A stretch of DNA of 6,142 bases from Acidobacteriota bacterium (lineage in GTDB: Bacteria > Acidobacteriota > UBA6911 > JACQSX01), in the NCBI GenBank assembly GCA_016199665.1, contig JACQGG010000103.1, positions 1-6,142 on the forward strand. Reading direction: 5' to 3'. The position numbers and the translations under genes are program-made. Shown here piece by piece: positions 1-5,821 of this stretch (position 1 is its first letter; every line of letters begins with the position of its first letter). Under the pieces are notes generated by a model. That model was not told where the DNA came from. It worked only from the letters and a program-made list of their open reading frames with translations, and made no database searches.

Positions 1-329
1 AGCTTCTTCAGGATGAGGTGACTGACCGAAGGGTGCGCCGCCTCGATGTGATCCGCTTCCAGGTTATAGACCCACTGCCACTGTCCCGTGATGAAAATTT
101 CCTCAAAAGGATCCTCTTGCGGCCGTACTGTGATGCGGGGTTTTCGGGCGGGGGGCTCCACTCGAAGAATGGGACGGACACCCTGCATGGCCCAGCGGAA
201 GAGGGCTTCTCCATTGAGCCCCTCAGGAAGCGTGACTTTCGCCTCCGGCTTGGCAGGTTCCCGCCGCGACATCTTTGGCAGGGCTTTCAAGTCCTGCAGC
301 TTGCTGATCCTGGCGATCTCTTTCGGCAC
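1..329 (-). CDS. Smr/MutS2-family-like protein, N-terminal part (cut by window edge)
   Basis: The frame opens with GTG at 329, directly after an in-frame TAA (335-333), and stays open to base 1, giving about 109 residues without the C-terminus. An AAGG seven bases before the GTG is the only ribosome-site candidate. An ATG at 272 is possible but has no visible site. The protein starts VPKEIARISKLQDLKALPKM, with a basic, proline-rich linker. It then shows ALFRWAMQGVRPI, which resembles the '(E/A)LFRxAMxxVRPL' segment seen upstream of the Smr domain in many bacterial Smr proteins. A later stretch, DHIEAAHPSVSHLILKKL, resembles the 'EYIEGxxxGLDxxxLxKL' segment that precedes the LDLHG motif. The Smr nuclease or nucleic-acid-binding domain itself would lie beyond the left edge and is not seen. 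The assignment is therefore by pattern resemblance only. It is the last visible gene in the kor-feo direction, 161 bases after feoB. Confidence 0.6.
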   Translation of the reverse strand, partial: MPKEIARISKLQDLKALPKMSRREPAKPEAKVTLPEGLNGEALFRWAMQGVRPILRVEPPARKPRITVRPQEDPFEEIFITGQWQWVYNLEADHIEAAHPSVSHLILKK

Positions 330-490
330 CCCTTAACCTTAGTCCCTCTGGAAGAGAAGTGCAACCGGGTCGCGGCTCCGGCGACTTCGGTCCGATGGGA
401 AGATCTTTAGTCGAGGACCTCGCGAAAGCGTGTCTCACAGCTTTGACGCTCGCGCAAGGCTGAATGGAGGTAAGAATCTAAGTTTCCTGC
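330..490. other. Intergenic gap between feoB and the Smr-like gene
   Basis: These 161 bases carry no supported gene; the short frames crossing them look like chance frames. Two imperfect inverted repeats are present. One pairs 421-431 with 446-454, and the other pairs GTCGC (369-373) with GCGAC (381-385). Neither is followed by a T-run on the minus strand, so a classical intrinsic terminator for feoB is not visible. I could not pick out a convincing promoter for the downstream gene, so read-through from feoB or a non-canonical promoter remains possible. Confidence 0.5.
421..454 (-). repeat. Imperfect inverted repeat downstream of feoB
   Basis: CGCGAAAGCGT (421-431) pairs with ACGCTCGCG (446-454) around a 14-base loop. 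This gives about nine base pairs interrupted by a two-base bulge. It lies 37 bases past the feoB stop in the direction of transcription, where an mRNA-end hairpin could sit. No T-tract follows on the minus strand, so it is not called a terminator. It could be a 3'-end stabilising structure or chance. Confidence 0.3.
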
Positions 491-2332
491 TCATGCCAAG
501 CCGAGCGCTTTGCCCCCCTGGTAAACAATCAGGGAGCAAACGTAGGCGAGCAAGGACATATACGCGAACAGGAAGAGAGGCCATCGCCAACCGTTCGTTT
601 CCCTCTTGACCACCGCAAGTGTCGAGATGCATTGGCAGGCCAGCGCAAAGAACACCATCAGAGAGACGGCCGTCAGGGGCGTCATTTGCATGCGTACGGT
701 TTCCACCAGCGTCAGGCCGGTGTCGCCGGCCTGAACATGGTAAATCGTGGAGAGGCTGCTGACGATGACCTCGCGGGCCGCAAACGAAGTGATCAGCCCG
801 ATGCCGATGCGCCAGTCAAAGCCGAGGGGACGAATCACCGGCTCGATCACGCGCCCAATGCTTCCCGCCGCGCTGGAATGAATGTCTCCCGTGTTGGGGA
901 AGCTGGCCAGCACCCAGAGCAGCAGCGAGATTCCCAGGATGACGGTTCCCGCCCGGCGAATGAAGAACCGGCAGCGATTCCAAATTGTGTTGAAGACGGT
1001 GCGTGCGCTGGGAAGGCGGAAAGGGGGGAGCTCCAGGATGAAAGGGGTGGCCTGCGACTTCAAAACTGAGGATTTCAACAGGGAGGCGACCATCACCGCA
1101 ATTCCAAAACCCAGACCGTACAGTCCAAGCAGCGCCAGCGTCGGCAGGGAAATGAGATTTCCCACGACCCTTGTCTGCGGGATGAAAGCCGCGATCAGCA
1201 GGGTGTAGACGGGAAGCCGGGCGCTGCAGGTCATCAAGGGAGCGATCATCATTGTGGCCAGGCGATCATTCTTATTTTCAATGGTGCGGCACGCCATCAC
1301 TCCCGGGATCGCGCATGCGTAGGAACTCAACAGCGGAAGAAAGCTTTTTCCCTGTAACCCGATCTTTTTCATCACGCGATCCATCAGGAACGCGGCCCGC
1401 GCCATGTAGCCAGAATCCTCCAGCAGAGCGATGAATAGAAACAGGATGAAAATCTGTGGCAGAAAGGCAAGCACCGATCCGACGCCGGCCAGAACTCCAT
1501 CCGCCAGGAGGCTGCGCAACAGCGGGACCTCCACATGCGCTTTCACCCATCCCGACAGCCAGAGGAAGAGAACCTGAATACCGTCCATCAGCGGTCGCGC
1601 CCAACTGAAGATCGATTGAAAGACGACGATTACAATCGCCAGGAACAATGCCGTTCCCAACACCGGATGGGTGACAATGCGATCCAGGGTGTCCTGCAGC
1701 CCCGGTTTGCGCAAGCGCTCCGTCTGAGACGCGGCGACGATTTGTCGCGCCCGATGATAGCGGTCTCGCACCTCAGGCGGGTCGGGCCGGCCTGAGGGGA
1801 TGCCAACACAAATTGGCATGTGATCGAGGGCTGCCTGGCGCGCAAGGAAGTCACGGATGCGGCTGACCCCCAGCCCCCTGTTTCCGACCGTCGAAACGAC
1901 CGGAACCCCCAATTGGGCGGCGAGCTGCTGCTGGTCGATGGCCCCGCCCCGCTCCTTCATCTCGTCGGCCATGTTCAGGACCAGCAGCATGGGCAGGCCC
2001 AGTTCCCGAATCTGCAGCGCCAGATACAGATTTCGCTCCAGTGTGGTGCTGTCAACAACGCAAACAACGCCCTGCAGGCGCGGCGTGTCCGGGCGCAGAC
2101 CGCAGAGAATCTCGCAGGCGATTTTTTCTTCGGGAGAACGGGGATGAATGCTGTAGGTTCCCGGAAGGTCGATAACGGTGAATTGGGTTCCGTTGACGCG
2201 GACGGTGCCCGCAACCTTCTCGACTGTAACTCCCGGATAGTTGGCGACTTTCTGATGCAGCCCGGTGAGCTGATTAAAAATGGTCGTTTTACCGGAGTTC
2301 GGATTTCCGGTAATTGCGAAGACTTTATCCAA
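491..2332 (-). CDS. feoB: Ferrous iron transport protein B (FeoB)
   Basis: This is the inner-membrane Fe(II) transporter with a cytosolic N-terminal GTPase. Numbered from the TTG at 2332 (613 aa), G1 is GNPNSGKT (9-16), G3 DLPG (55-58) and G4 NMAD (120-123). A spacer helical region spans about 150-215 and the polytopic membrane part follows. The two Gate regions are visible: GYMARAAFLMDR (308-319) with ACAIPG around Cys340, and APLMTCSARLPVY (364-376) around Cys369. AAREVIVSS and a hydrophobic C-terminus also fit the family. The frame stays open to an ATG at 2455, but those 41 extra residues lie inside feoA, resemble nothing in FeoB and precede the conserved start 'DKVFAITGNPNSGKT'. I therefore prefer TTG 2332, which overlaps the end of feoA by 8 bases and suggests translational coupling. 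The ribosome site (AGG close to the TTG) is weak. At 613 aa it is shorter than E. coli FeoB (773 aa), but all core motifs are present. No feoC is seen. Fur control comes through the feoA promoter. Confidence 0.95.
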   Translation of the reverse strand: MDKVFAITGNPNSGKTTIFNQLTGLHQKVANYPGVTVEKVAGTVRVNGTQFTVIDLPGTYSIHPRSPEEKIACEILCGLRPDTPRLQGVVCVVDSTTLERNLYLALQIRELGLPMLLVLNMADEMKERGGAIDQQQLAAQLGVPVVSTVGNRGLGVSRIRDFLARQAALDHMPICVGIPSGRPDPPEVRDRYHRARQIVAASQTERLRKPGLQDTLDRIVTHPVLGTALFLAIVIVVFQSIFSWARPLMDGIQVLFLWLSGWVKAHVEVPLLRSLLADGVLAGVGSVLAFLPQIFILFLFIALLEDSGYMARAAFLMDRVMKKIGLQGKSFLPLLSSYACAIPGVMACRTIENKNDRLATMMIAPLMTCSARLPVYTLLIAAFIPQTRVVGNLISLPTLALLGLYGLGFGIAVMVASLLKSSVLKSQATPFILELPPFRLPSARTVFNTIWNRCRFFIRRAGTVILGISLLLWVLASFPNTGDIHSSAAGSIGRVIEPVIRPLGFDWRIGIGLITSFAAREVIVSSLSTIYHVQAGDTGLTLVETVRMQMTPLTAVSLMVFFALACQCISTLAVVKRETNGWRWPLFLFAYMSLLAYVCSLIVYQGGKALGLA

Positions 2333-2558
2333 ACTGCCTGAGCCGGATTCCACTGGCTTCCGAGCGACGGATGGAAATTCTGGAGTTGAGCACGTCGACT
2401 TCAAGGGGGTCCCGCAATGGTGCAAAGCGGACCAGTGTGACTTCGTGACCTTCAAGAAATCCCATTTCCATCAACCGGATCTGCGTGTCTGTCGGCAGAT
2501 CGAAGCCCACGATGACGCCCGTTTCTCCCTCCGTGAGTCTGTCCAATGTCTTCGTCAC
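2325..2558 (-). CDS. feoA: Ferrous iron transport protein A (FeoA), SH3-like cytosolic partner of FeoB
   Basis: This is a 77-residue protein read from GTG at 2558. It matches the FeoA pattern: a short N-terminal lead (TKTLDRLTEGETGVIVGFD), then IRLMEMGFLEGHEVTLVRF, DPLEVDVLNSRISIRR and the closing EASGIRL. These correspond to the 'L..MGF..G..V', 'DP..v' and 'isLR..EA..I' positions of the family. FeoA is a small SH3-like protein thought to support FeoB activity in the cytosol. The frame runs back to a TTG at 2600, but that lies upstream of the -35 box of the only good promoter and adds atypical residues, so it is rejected. GTG 2558 sits almost exactly at the predicted transcription start, with no Shine-Dalgarno before it, so a leaderless message is likely. 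TTG 2546 is a weaker alternative that would give a 73-residue protein. The stop overlaps the feoB start by 8 bases. Confidence 0.93.
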   Translation of the reverse strand: MTKTLDRLTEGETGVIVGFDLPTDTQIRLMEMGFLEGHEVTLVRFAPLRDPLEVDVLNSRISIRRSEASGIRLRQFG

Positions 2559-2565
2559 GAGGGCA

Positions 2566-2594
2566 ATTATGCCAAAACTGAAAATGATTGTCAA
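2566..2594 (-). promoter_or_regulatory. Sigma-70-type promoter of feoAB
   Basis: On the minus strand a perfect -35 TTGACA (2594-2589) is followed by a 17-base spacer and a -10 CATAAT (2571-2566, five of six consensus bases). The expected start of transcription is about 2558-2560. It is the best promoter in the window, lies just upstream of feoA and is overlapped by the Fur-type operator. Confidence 0.8.
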
Positions 2595-2599
2595 TATCA
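2579..2599 (-). promoter_or_regulatory. Fur-type operator over the feoAB -35 region and spacer
   Basis: GATATTGACAATCATTTTC (2598-2580, minus strand) matches 16 of 19 bases of the classical Fur box GATAATGATAATCATTATC. In the 7-1-7 view there are two sites offset by six bases. TGACAAT-C-ATTTTCA (2593-2579) is near-palindromic, and TGATATT-G-ACAATCA (2599-2585) is weaker. Overlapping sites at a six-base offset are the usual layout where two Fur dimers bind opposite faces. The operator covers the -35 box and part of the spacer, so Fur-Fe(II) would block RNA polymerase when iron is plentiful. No fur gene is in the window. Confidence 0.8.
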
Positions 2600-2683
2600 A
2601 TTATTATTGGAAGTGTTTTGCGAAAAGTGAAGGCGCCAGAGTCACGGGCAAGACCTCAGCAGACCGGCGCGGGAGGGGTCAGT
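2600..2683. other. Gap between korB stop and feo promoter
   Basis: About 85 bases separate the korB stop from the feo operator. The part next to the operator is A/T-rich and the rest is GC-rich. I see no hairpin with a T-tract that would end the kor transcript, so kor messages may read into feoAB as a second, Fur-influenced source of feo mRNA. Confidence 0.45.
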
Positions 2684-3724
2684 CTACCGCAGTTCTTCCA
2701 TGATCTCGTTCAAAGCCTCTTTGGGTGGCCTGACTTTCTCCAGAGGAAGCGTTGCCAGCGGCTCGTCCACGACGTTGAGAAGAGAAGTGAAGTCAGCGGA
2801 TGTCGGGTCAATATAGATCAAGCCGGTGAGGAGTTCGCCGCTTTCGCGAGTCTCCTCCAGCAAGCGCATAGCTCCCTGGCGGCTCATCGGATCGTAATCG
2901 CGATGCAGCTTCTTGAGGCGGAGGTGAGATCCGTCGTGCAGCCTGACATCCTGGGTCGTTCCTTCATCATAATCCACAGTAACCTGCTCGAAGTACGGGA
3001 CAAATCCGATTTCGTGCAGCAATTCTTCATGCTCCTTGGCGTAATCGTAGCTCTTGGTGGAATCCGGGTGGTTGTTGAACGTCACGCAGGGGCTGACGAC
3101 ATCGATCAACGATGTCCCGCGGTGAACGAAAGCCCCTTTCAGCAGCGCCACCAGTTGTTTGGGATCGCCGGCGAAGGAGCGGGCCACGTAGGAACACCCT
3201 AATTCGATGGCCAGTTGGCAGCAGTCAATGGCGGGGAGGGGATTGGAAACGCCGGCCTTGGACTTTGACCCTCTGTCTGCCGTGGCGGAGAATTGTCCCT
3301 TGGTGAGGCCGTATACGCCGTTGTTCTCAATCACGTAGACCAGTGGGACATTGCGCCGAATCAGGTGGACAAACTGTCCAATGCCGATGGATGCGGTATC
3401 CCCATCGCCGGTCACGCCGATGTTCAGCAGCGTTCGGTTTGCCAGCGCCACGCCGGTGGCCACCGACGGCATGCGCCCGTGAACTGAGTTGAAACCGTGG
3501 GAGCGGTTGAGAAAATAATTCGGCGTCTTGCTGGAGCACCCAATGCCGCTCACCTTGGTAACGCGGTGCGGCTCAATGCCCAGATCATAAAACGCCCGAA
3601 TGATCTGGCTGGTAATGGCATCATGTCCACAGCCGTTGCAAAGCGTGGACTCCGCGCCCTTGTAGTCGGCCAGGGTTAATCCTATCCGGTTGGTTTTTGG
3701 TTTGTCCTTTTCCAAAGTTGGCAT
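2684..3724 (-). CDS. korB: 2-oxoacid:ferredoxin oxidoreductase, beta subunit (KorB type, TPP-binding)
   Basis: This 346-residue beta subunit binds thiamine diphosphate and a [4Fe-4S] cluster. It oxidatively decarboxylates a 2-oxoacid with CoA, passing electrons to ferredoxin. The TPP motif runs from GDGD (106-109) to ENN (133-135). Likely cluster ligands are Cys29 and Cys32 in CNGCGHDAI, Cys63 in GIGCSSKTPNYF and Cys213 in VSPCVTFNN. These match the four-cysteine pattern of OFOR and KorB enzymes. The start is ATG 3724, one base after the korA stop, preceded by AAGGG at 8-base spacing. An upstream extension in the same frame (to 3793) only overlaps the end of korA and is rejected. Pairing with a fused gamma-alpha KorA is the two-subunit arrangement known for 2-oxoglutarate:ferredoxin oxidoreductase of Mycobacterium tuberculosis. 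2-oxoglutarate is therefore the likeliest substrate, but pyruvate or a broad 2-oxoacid range cannot be excluded from sequence alone. Confidence 0.92.
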   Translation of the reverse strand: MPTLEKDKPKTNRIGLTLADYKGAESTLCNGCGHDAITSQIIRAFYDLGIEPHRVTKVSGIGCSSKTPNYFLNRSHGFNSVHGRMPSVATGVALANRTLLNIGVTGDGDTASIGIGQFVHLIRRNVPLVYVIENNGVYGLTKGQFSATADRGSKSKAGVSNPLPAIDCCQLAIELGCSYVARSFAGDPKQLVALLKGAFVHRGTSLIDVVSPCVTFNNHPDSTKSYDYAKEHEELLHEIGFVPYFEQVTVDYDEGTTQDVRLHDGSHLRLKKLHRDYDPMSRQGAMRLLEETRESGELLTGLIYIDPTSADFTSLLNVVDEPLATLPLEKVRPPKEALNEIMEELR

Positions 3725-3725
3725 A

Positions 3726-5573
3726 TTACCTGCCCTTCTCCTGCTGCAAAAGCTGGTCGGTGACCGAGCGGGCGTCGATGGGAAGACCGTCATAATGAAG
3801 AATGCTGTGGATCTTGCCGGTATCCCCCCCGACTTCCAGCTTGATCAGTGAAGCCATCTGGCCATCACGATTCTGCTCCACAACGTAAATCCTTTCATGT
3901 TCCTTTACAAAACTCCTGAGCTGCTCGTTGAAAGGCAGCGCGCGAAGCCTCAGATAATCGGTCTCGATGTTCCGCTCGACGCTCAACTGGTGCCTGCTTT
4001 CTTCAACGGCCCAATGGCTGCTGCCGTAGGAAATAAGCCCGATTCCACTTGCCCTGCCGTTGGAGCTGACCACGGGGGCCGGGACCCACTTACGGGCCGT
4101 TTCGTATTTCCTTGCCAGCCGGTCCATCAGATTCCTGTAATCCTGCGGGCGCTCCGAGTACTGCCCCCTCTCATTATGACCGCTGCCCCGGGTGAAGTAA
4201 GCGGCAAGTCCTCCGGGTGTGCCGGGGAGCGTACGGTAAGGAATAGCGTCGCCATCAACGTCCCGGTAACGCTCGAATTTCCCTAATTTTGCCAGTTGCT
4301 CCGCAGTCAGCACTTTGCCGCGGTCGATTGGTTTTTCCGGATAAGGGAAAGGATCCGCCATCCAGTTGTTCATTCCCAGGTCCAGGTCACTGCAGACAAA
4401 CACCGGAGTCTGAAATCTTTCGGCAAGGTCAAAAGCATCGATCGCCATCTGGTAGCACTCTTCCACCGAGGAGGGCAGTAACAGGATGTGCTTGGTATCG
4501 CCGTGCGAAAGAAACGCGATCGAAAGAATGTCACCCTGGGAAGTCCGAGTCGGCAGTCCAGTGCTCGGCCCCACTCGCTGGATGTCAAAAACAACCGCTG
4601 GAATTTCCGTAAAATACCCCAGGCCGGAAAATTCGGCCATCAACGAAATTCCCGGTCCTGACGTCGATGTCATCGCGCGGGCCCCGGCCCATCCTGCGCC
4701 GATGACCATGCCCAGCGCCGCCAATTCGTCTTCCGCCTGAACCACCGCATACGTTGCCTTTCCGGTTTCCTTATCGGAGCGGTATCGATGCAGATAGTCG
4801 ATCATCGTCTCGCACAAGGAGCTGGACGGAGTGATCGGATACCAACAGACGACTGTGACGCCGCCAAATACACAACCGATGGCGGCCGCGGAGTTGCCGT
4901 CGATGATAATCTTGCCGGCCGTCCTGTTCATCCGCTCCAGTCTGAAACGATCCCGTTTCTGCAAATTTTTTTCCGCGTAAGCCCATCCCGCTTCTACTGC
5001 GCTGATGTTCAGTTCGGCCGCCTTCACTTTAGTCTTGAACTGCTTAAGGACCGCCTTTCTCACTTCTTCAATTTCAACCGACAGAAGCCGCCCTACTACG
5101 CCCACGTAGACCATATTGGCCAGCAGCCTCTTGAGCTTGGCTTCCTTGGTGACCTCTCCGGCCAGTTTGGCGAAGGGAACCGGATAGAAGATTAGATCGT
5201 TGCGAATCTGATCCAGCTTCAGACTTTCTTCGTAGACAACCGCTGCGTCGGGGGCCAGCGACAACACATCCTCACGCGCTGTCTCAGGATTCATGGCCAC
5301 CAGAAAGTCAATCTCCTTCTTACGGGCGATCCATCCATGCTTGCAGGCCCGAATGGTAAACCAGGTCGGCAGTCCTGCAATGTTCGACGGGAACAGGTTC
5401 TTGCCGCTGACGGGGATGCCCATCTGGAATATGGAACGCATCAGGACCGTGTTGCTGCTCTGGCTGCCGGAACCGTTGACAGTCGCAACCTGAATACTGA
5501 AGTCATTGACCTGGCTCTCCGGATTCCTGTCTGCAATCTCTTCAGCGTACGCAGTTTCTATAGTTGACGCCAA
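3726..5573 (-). CDS. korA: 2-oxoacid:ferredoxin oxidoreductase, fused gamma-alpha subunit (KorA type)
   Basis: This is a 615-residue fused subunit. The gamma domain (about 22-195) begins NDFSIQVATVNGSGSQSSN and has FPSNIAGLPTWFTIR where gamma subunits carry their conserved '(Y/F)PSxxxGxPT' stretch. The alpha (pyrimidine-binding) domain follows from about 218, with the diagnostic YPITPSS (245-251), then AEDELAALGMVIGAGWAGARAMTSTSGPG-type residues and GPSTGLPTRTSQGDIL. A C-terminal domain II-like region ends the protein (GIGLISYGSS, IYVVEQNRDGQM). With KorB it would form a cytosolic alpha-beta enzyme converting 2-oxoglutarate to succinyl-CoA with reduction of ferredoxin. The open frame extends to 6110, but that extension crosses the divergent gap and the neighbouring smr gene on the other strand and looks non-coding. 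I chose TTG 5573 because AAGGGGG lies 7 bases upstream and the conserved fold begins about 20 residues later. An in-frame upstream ATG near 5652 is less likely. Confidence 0.92.
   Translation of the reverse strand: MASTIETAYAEEIADRNPESQVNDFSIQVATVNGSGSQSSNTVLMRSIFQMGIPVSGKNLFPSNIAGLPTWFTIRACKHGWIARKKEIDFLVAMNPETAREDVLSLAPDAAVVYEESLKLDQIRNDLIFYPVPFAKLAGEVTKEAKLKRLLANMVYVGVVGRLLSVEIEEVRKAVLKQFKTKVKAAELNISAVEAGWAYAEKNLQKRDRFRLERMNRTAGKIIIDGNSAAAIGCVFGGVTVVCWYPITPSSSLCETMIDYLHRYRSDKETGKATYAVVQAEDELAALGMVIGAGWAGARAMTSTSGPGISLMAEFSGLGYFTEIPAVVFDIQRVGPSTGLPTRTSQGDILSIAFLSHGDTKHILLLPSSVEECYQMAIDAFDLAERFQTPVFVCSDLDLGMNNWMADPFPYPEKPIDRGKVLTAEQLAKLGKFERYRDVDGDAIPYRTLPGTPGGLAAYFTRGSGHNERGQYSERPQDYRNLMDRLARKYETARKWVPAPVVSSNGRASGIGLISYGSSHWAVEESRHQLSVERNIETDYLRLRALPFNEQLRSFVKEHERIYVVEQNRDGQMASLIKLEVGGDTGKIHSILHYDGLPIDARSVTDQLLQQEKGR
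3733..3742 (-). promoter_or_regulatory. Ribosome binding site of korB inside the korA 3' end
   Basis: AGGAGAAGGG lies within the last korA codons, with AAGGG eight bases from the korB ATG at 3724. It decides the korB start against the longer in-frame extension. It also fits tight coupling, since only one base separates the korA stop from the korB start. Confidence 0.6.
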
Positions 5574-5580
5574 CTTAAAG

Positions 5581-5587
5581 CCCCCTT
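5581..5587 (-). promoter_or_regulatory. Ribosome binding site deciding the korA TTG start
   Basis: AAGGGGG on the minus strand ends seven bases before TTG 5573. No other in-frame start near the conserved gamma domain has a comparable site at proper spacing. The ATG near 5652 has AGGAG only two bases away, which is too close. Confidence 0.6.
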
Positions 5588-5616
5588 TCTCTTTCTTCAA
5601 GCCATGATACAAATCT

Positions 5617-5645
5617 ATCTTAAGGCACAGCCGGGAGGGACTCAA
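5617..5645 (-). promoter_or_regulatory. Candidate korAB promoter
   Basis: TTGAGT (5645-5640) and TAAGAT (5622-5617) are separated by 17 bases on the minus strand. Each matches four of six consensus bases. Transcription would begin near 5610, giving a leader of about 37 bases that contains the korA ribosome site. This is a weak match and other promoters in the gap are possible. Confidence 0.35.
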
Positions 5646-5797
5646 GCGCATGGCTCCTGGCGGATTGGCGGTTTTGGGTCCGGGAATCGTGCTCCAGAGG
5701 CAGGGAAGTCCGGAAGTCACCGCATAACTGGGCGCCAATGGTGTTGAATCCGCCGATTGCCATAAGCTAACCTTAATCCTTGATTCGATATTTTTAA

Positions 5798-5813
5798 GGA
5801 GCGGAGAGGCTCC
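5798..5813 (+). promoter_or_regulatory. Small hairpin carrying the presumed smr ribosome site in its loop
   Basis: GGAGC (5798-5802) and GCTCC (5809-5813) can pair perfectly around the loop GGAGAG (5803-5808), which is itself Shine-Dalgarno-like. The smr ATG at 5822 is 12 to 13 bases past the purine tract, longer than usual. Folding would alter access to that tract. The stem is only 5 bp and could be chance. Confidence 0.3.
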
Positions 5814-5821
5814 CCCTGTAC

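Larger units (their letters stand above)
5574..5821. other. Divergent intergenic region between korA and smr
   Basis: These 248 bases lie between two divergently read genes and should hold both promoters. A weak korA promoter is proposed near 5617-5645. The stretch 5763-5797 is the most A/T-rich part and is the likeliest place for the smr promoter, but I find no -35/-10 pair worth naming there. A 47-codon minus-strand frame (5763-5620) exists but has no recognisable features. Confidence 0.45.

Noticed and set aside
369..385. GTCGC/GCGAC inverted repeat as a feoB terminator
   Set aside because: The stem is short and there is no T-tract after it on the minus strand.
223..438. 71-codon minus-strand frame between feoB and the left gene
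   Set aside because: It overlaps the better-supported Smr-like frame, and its composition and sequence look like an out-of-frame shadow.
632..1069. Plus-strand frames opposite feoB, korB and korA
   Set aside because: They are antisense to strongly conserved genes, with low-complexity, charged products and no family resemblance.
2333..2455. N-terminal extension of FeoB to the ATG at 2455
   Set aside because: It lies entirely within feoA in another frame, shows no FeoB-like residues, and the GTPase fold begins just after TTG 2332.
5620..5763. 47-codon minus-strand frame starting ATG 5763 with AAGG seven bases upstream
   Set aside because: The product has no recognisable motif, membrane segment or signal, and it sits where the korA promoter is expected. 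It could be a leader peptide but nothing supports this.
334..5779. Near-identical 12-mers TAACCTTAGTCC (334-345) and TAACCTTAATCC (5768-5779), one beside each Smr-like gene
   Set aside because: They share 11 of 12 bases, but they lie in opposite orientation relative to their genes, have no palindromic form, and a pair this short can arise by chance.
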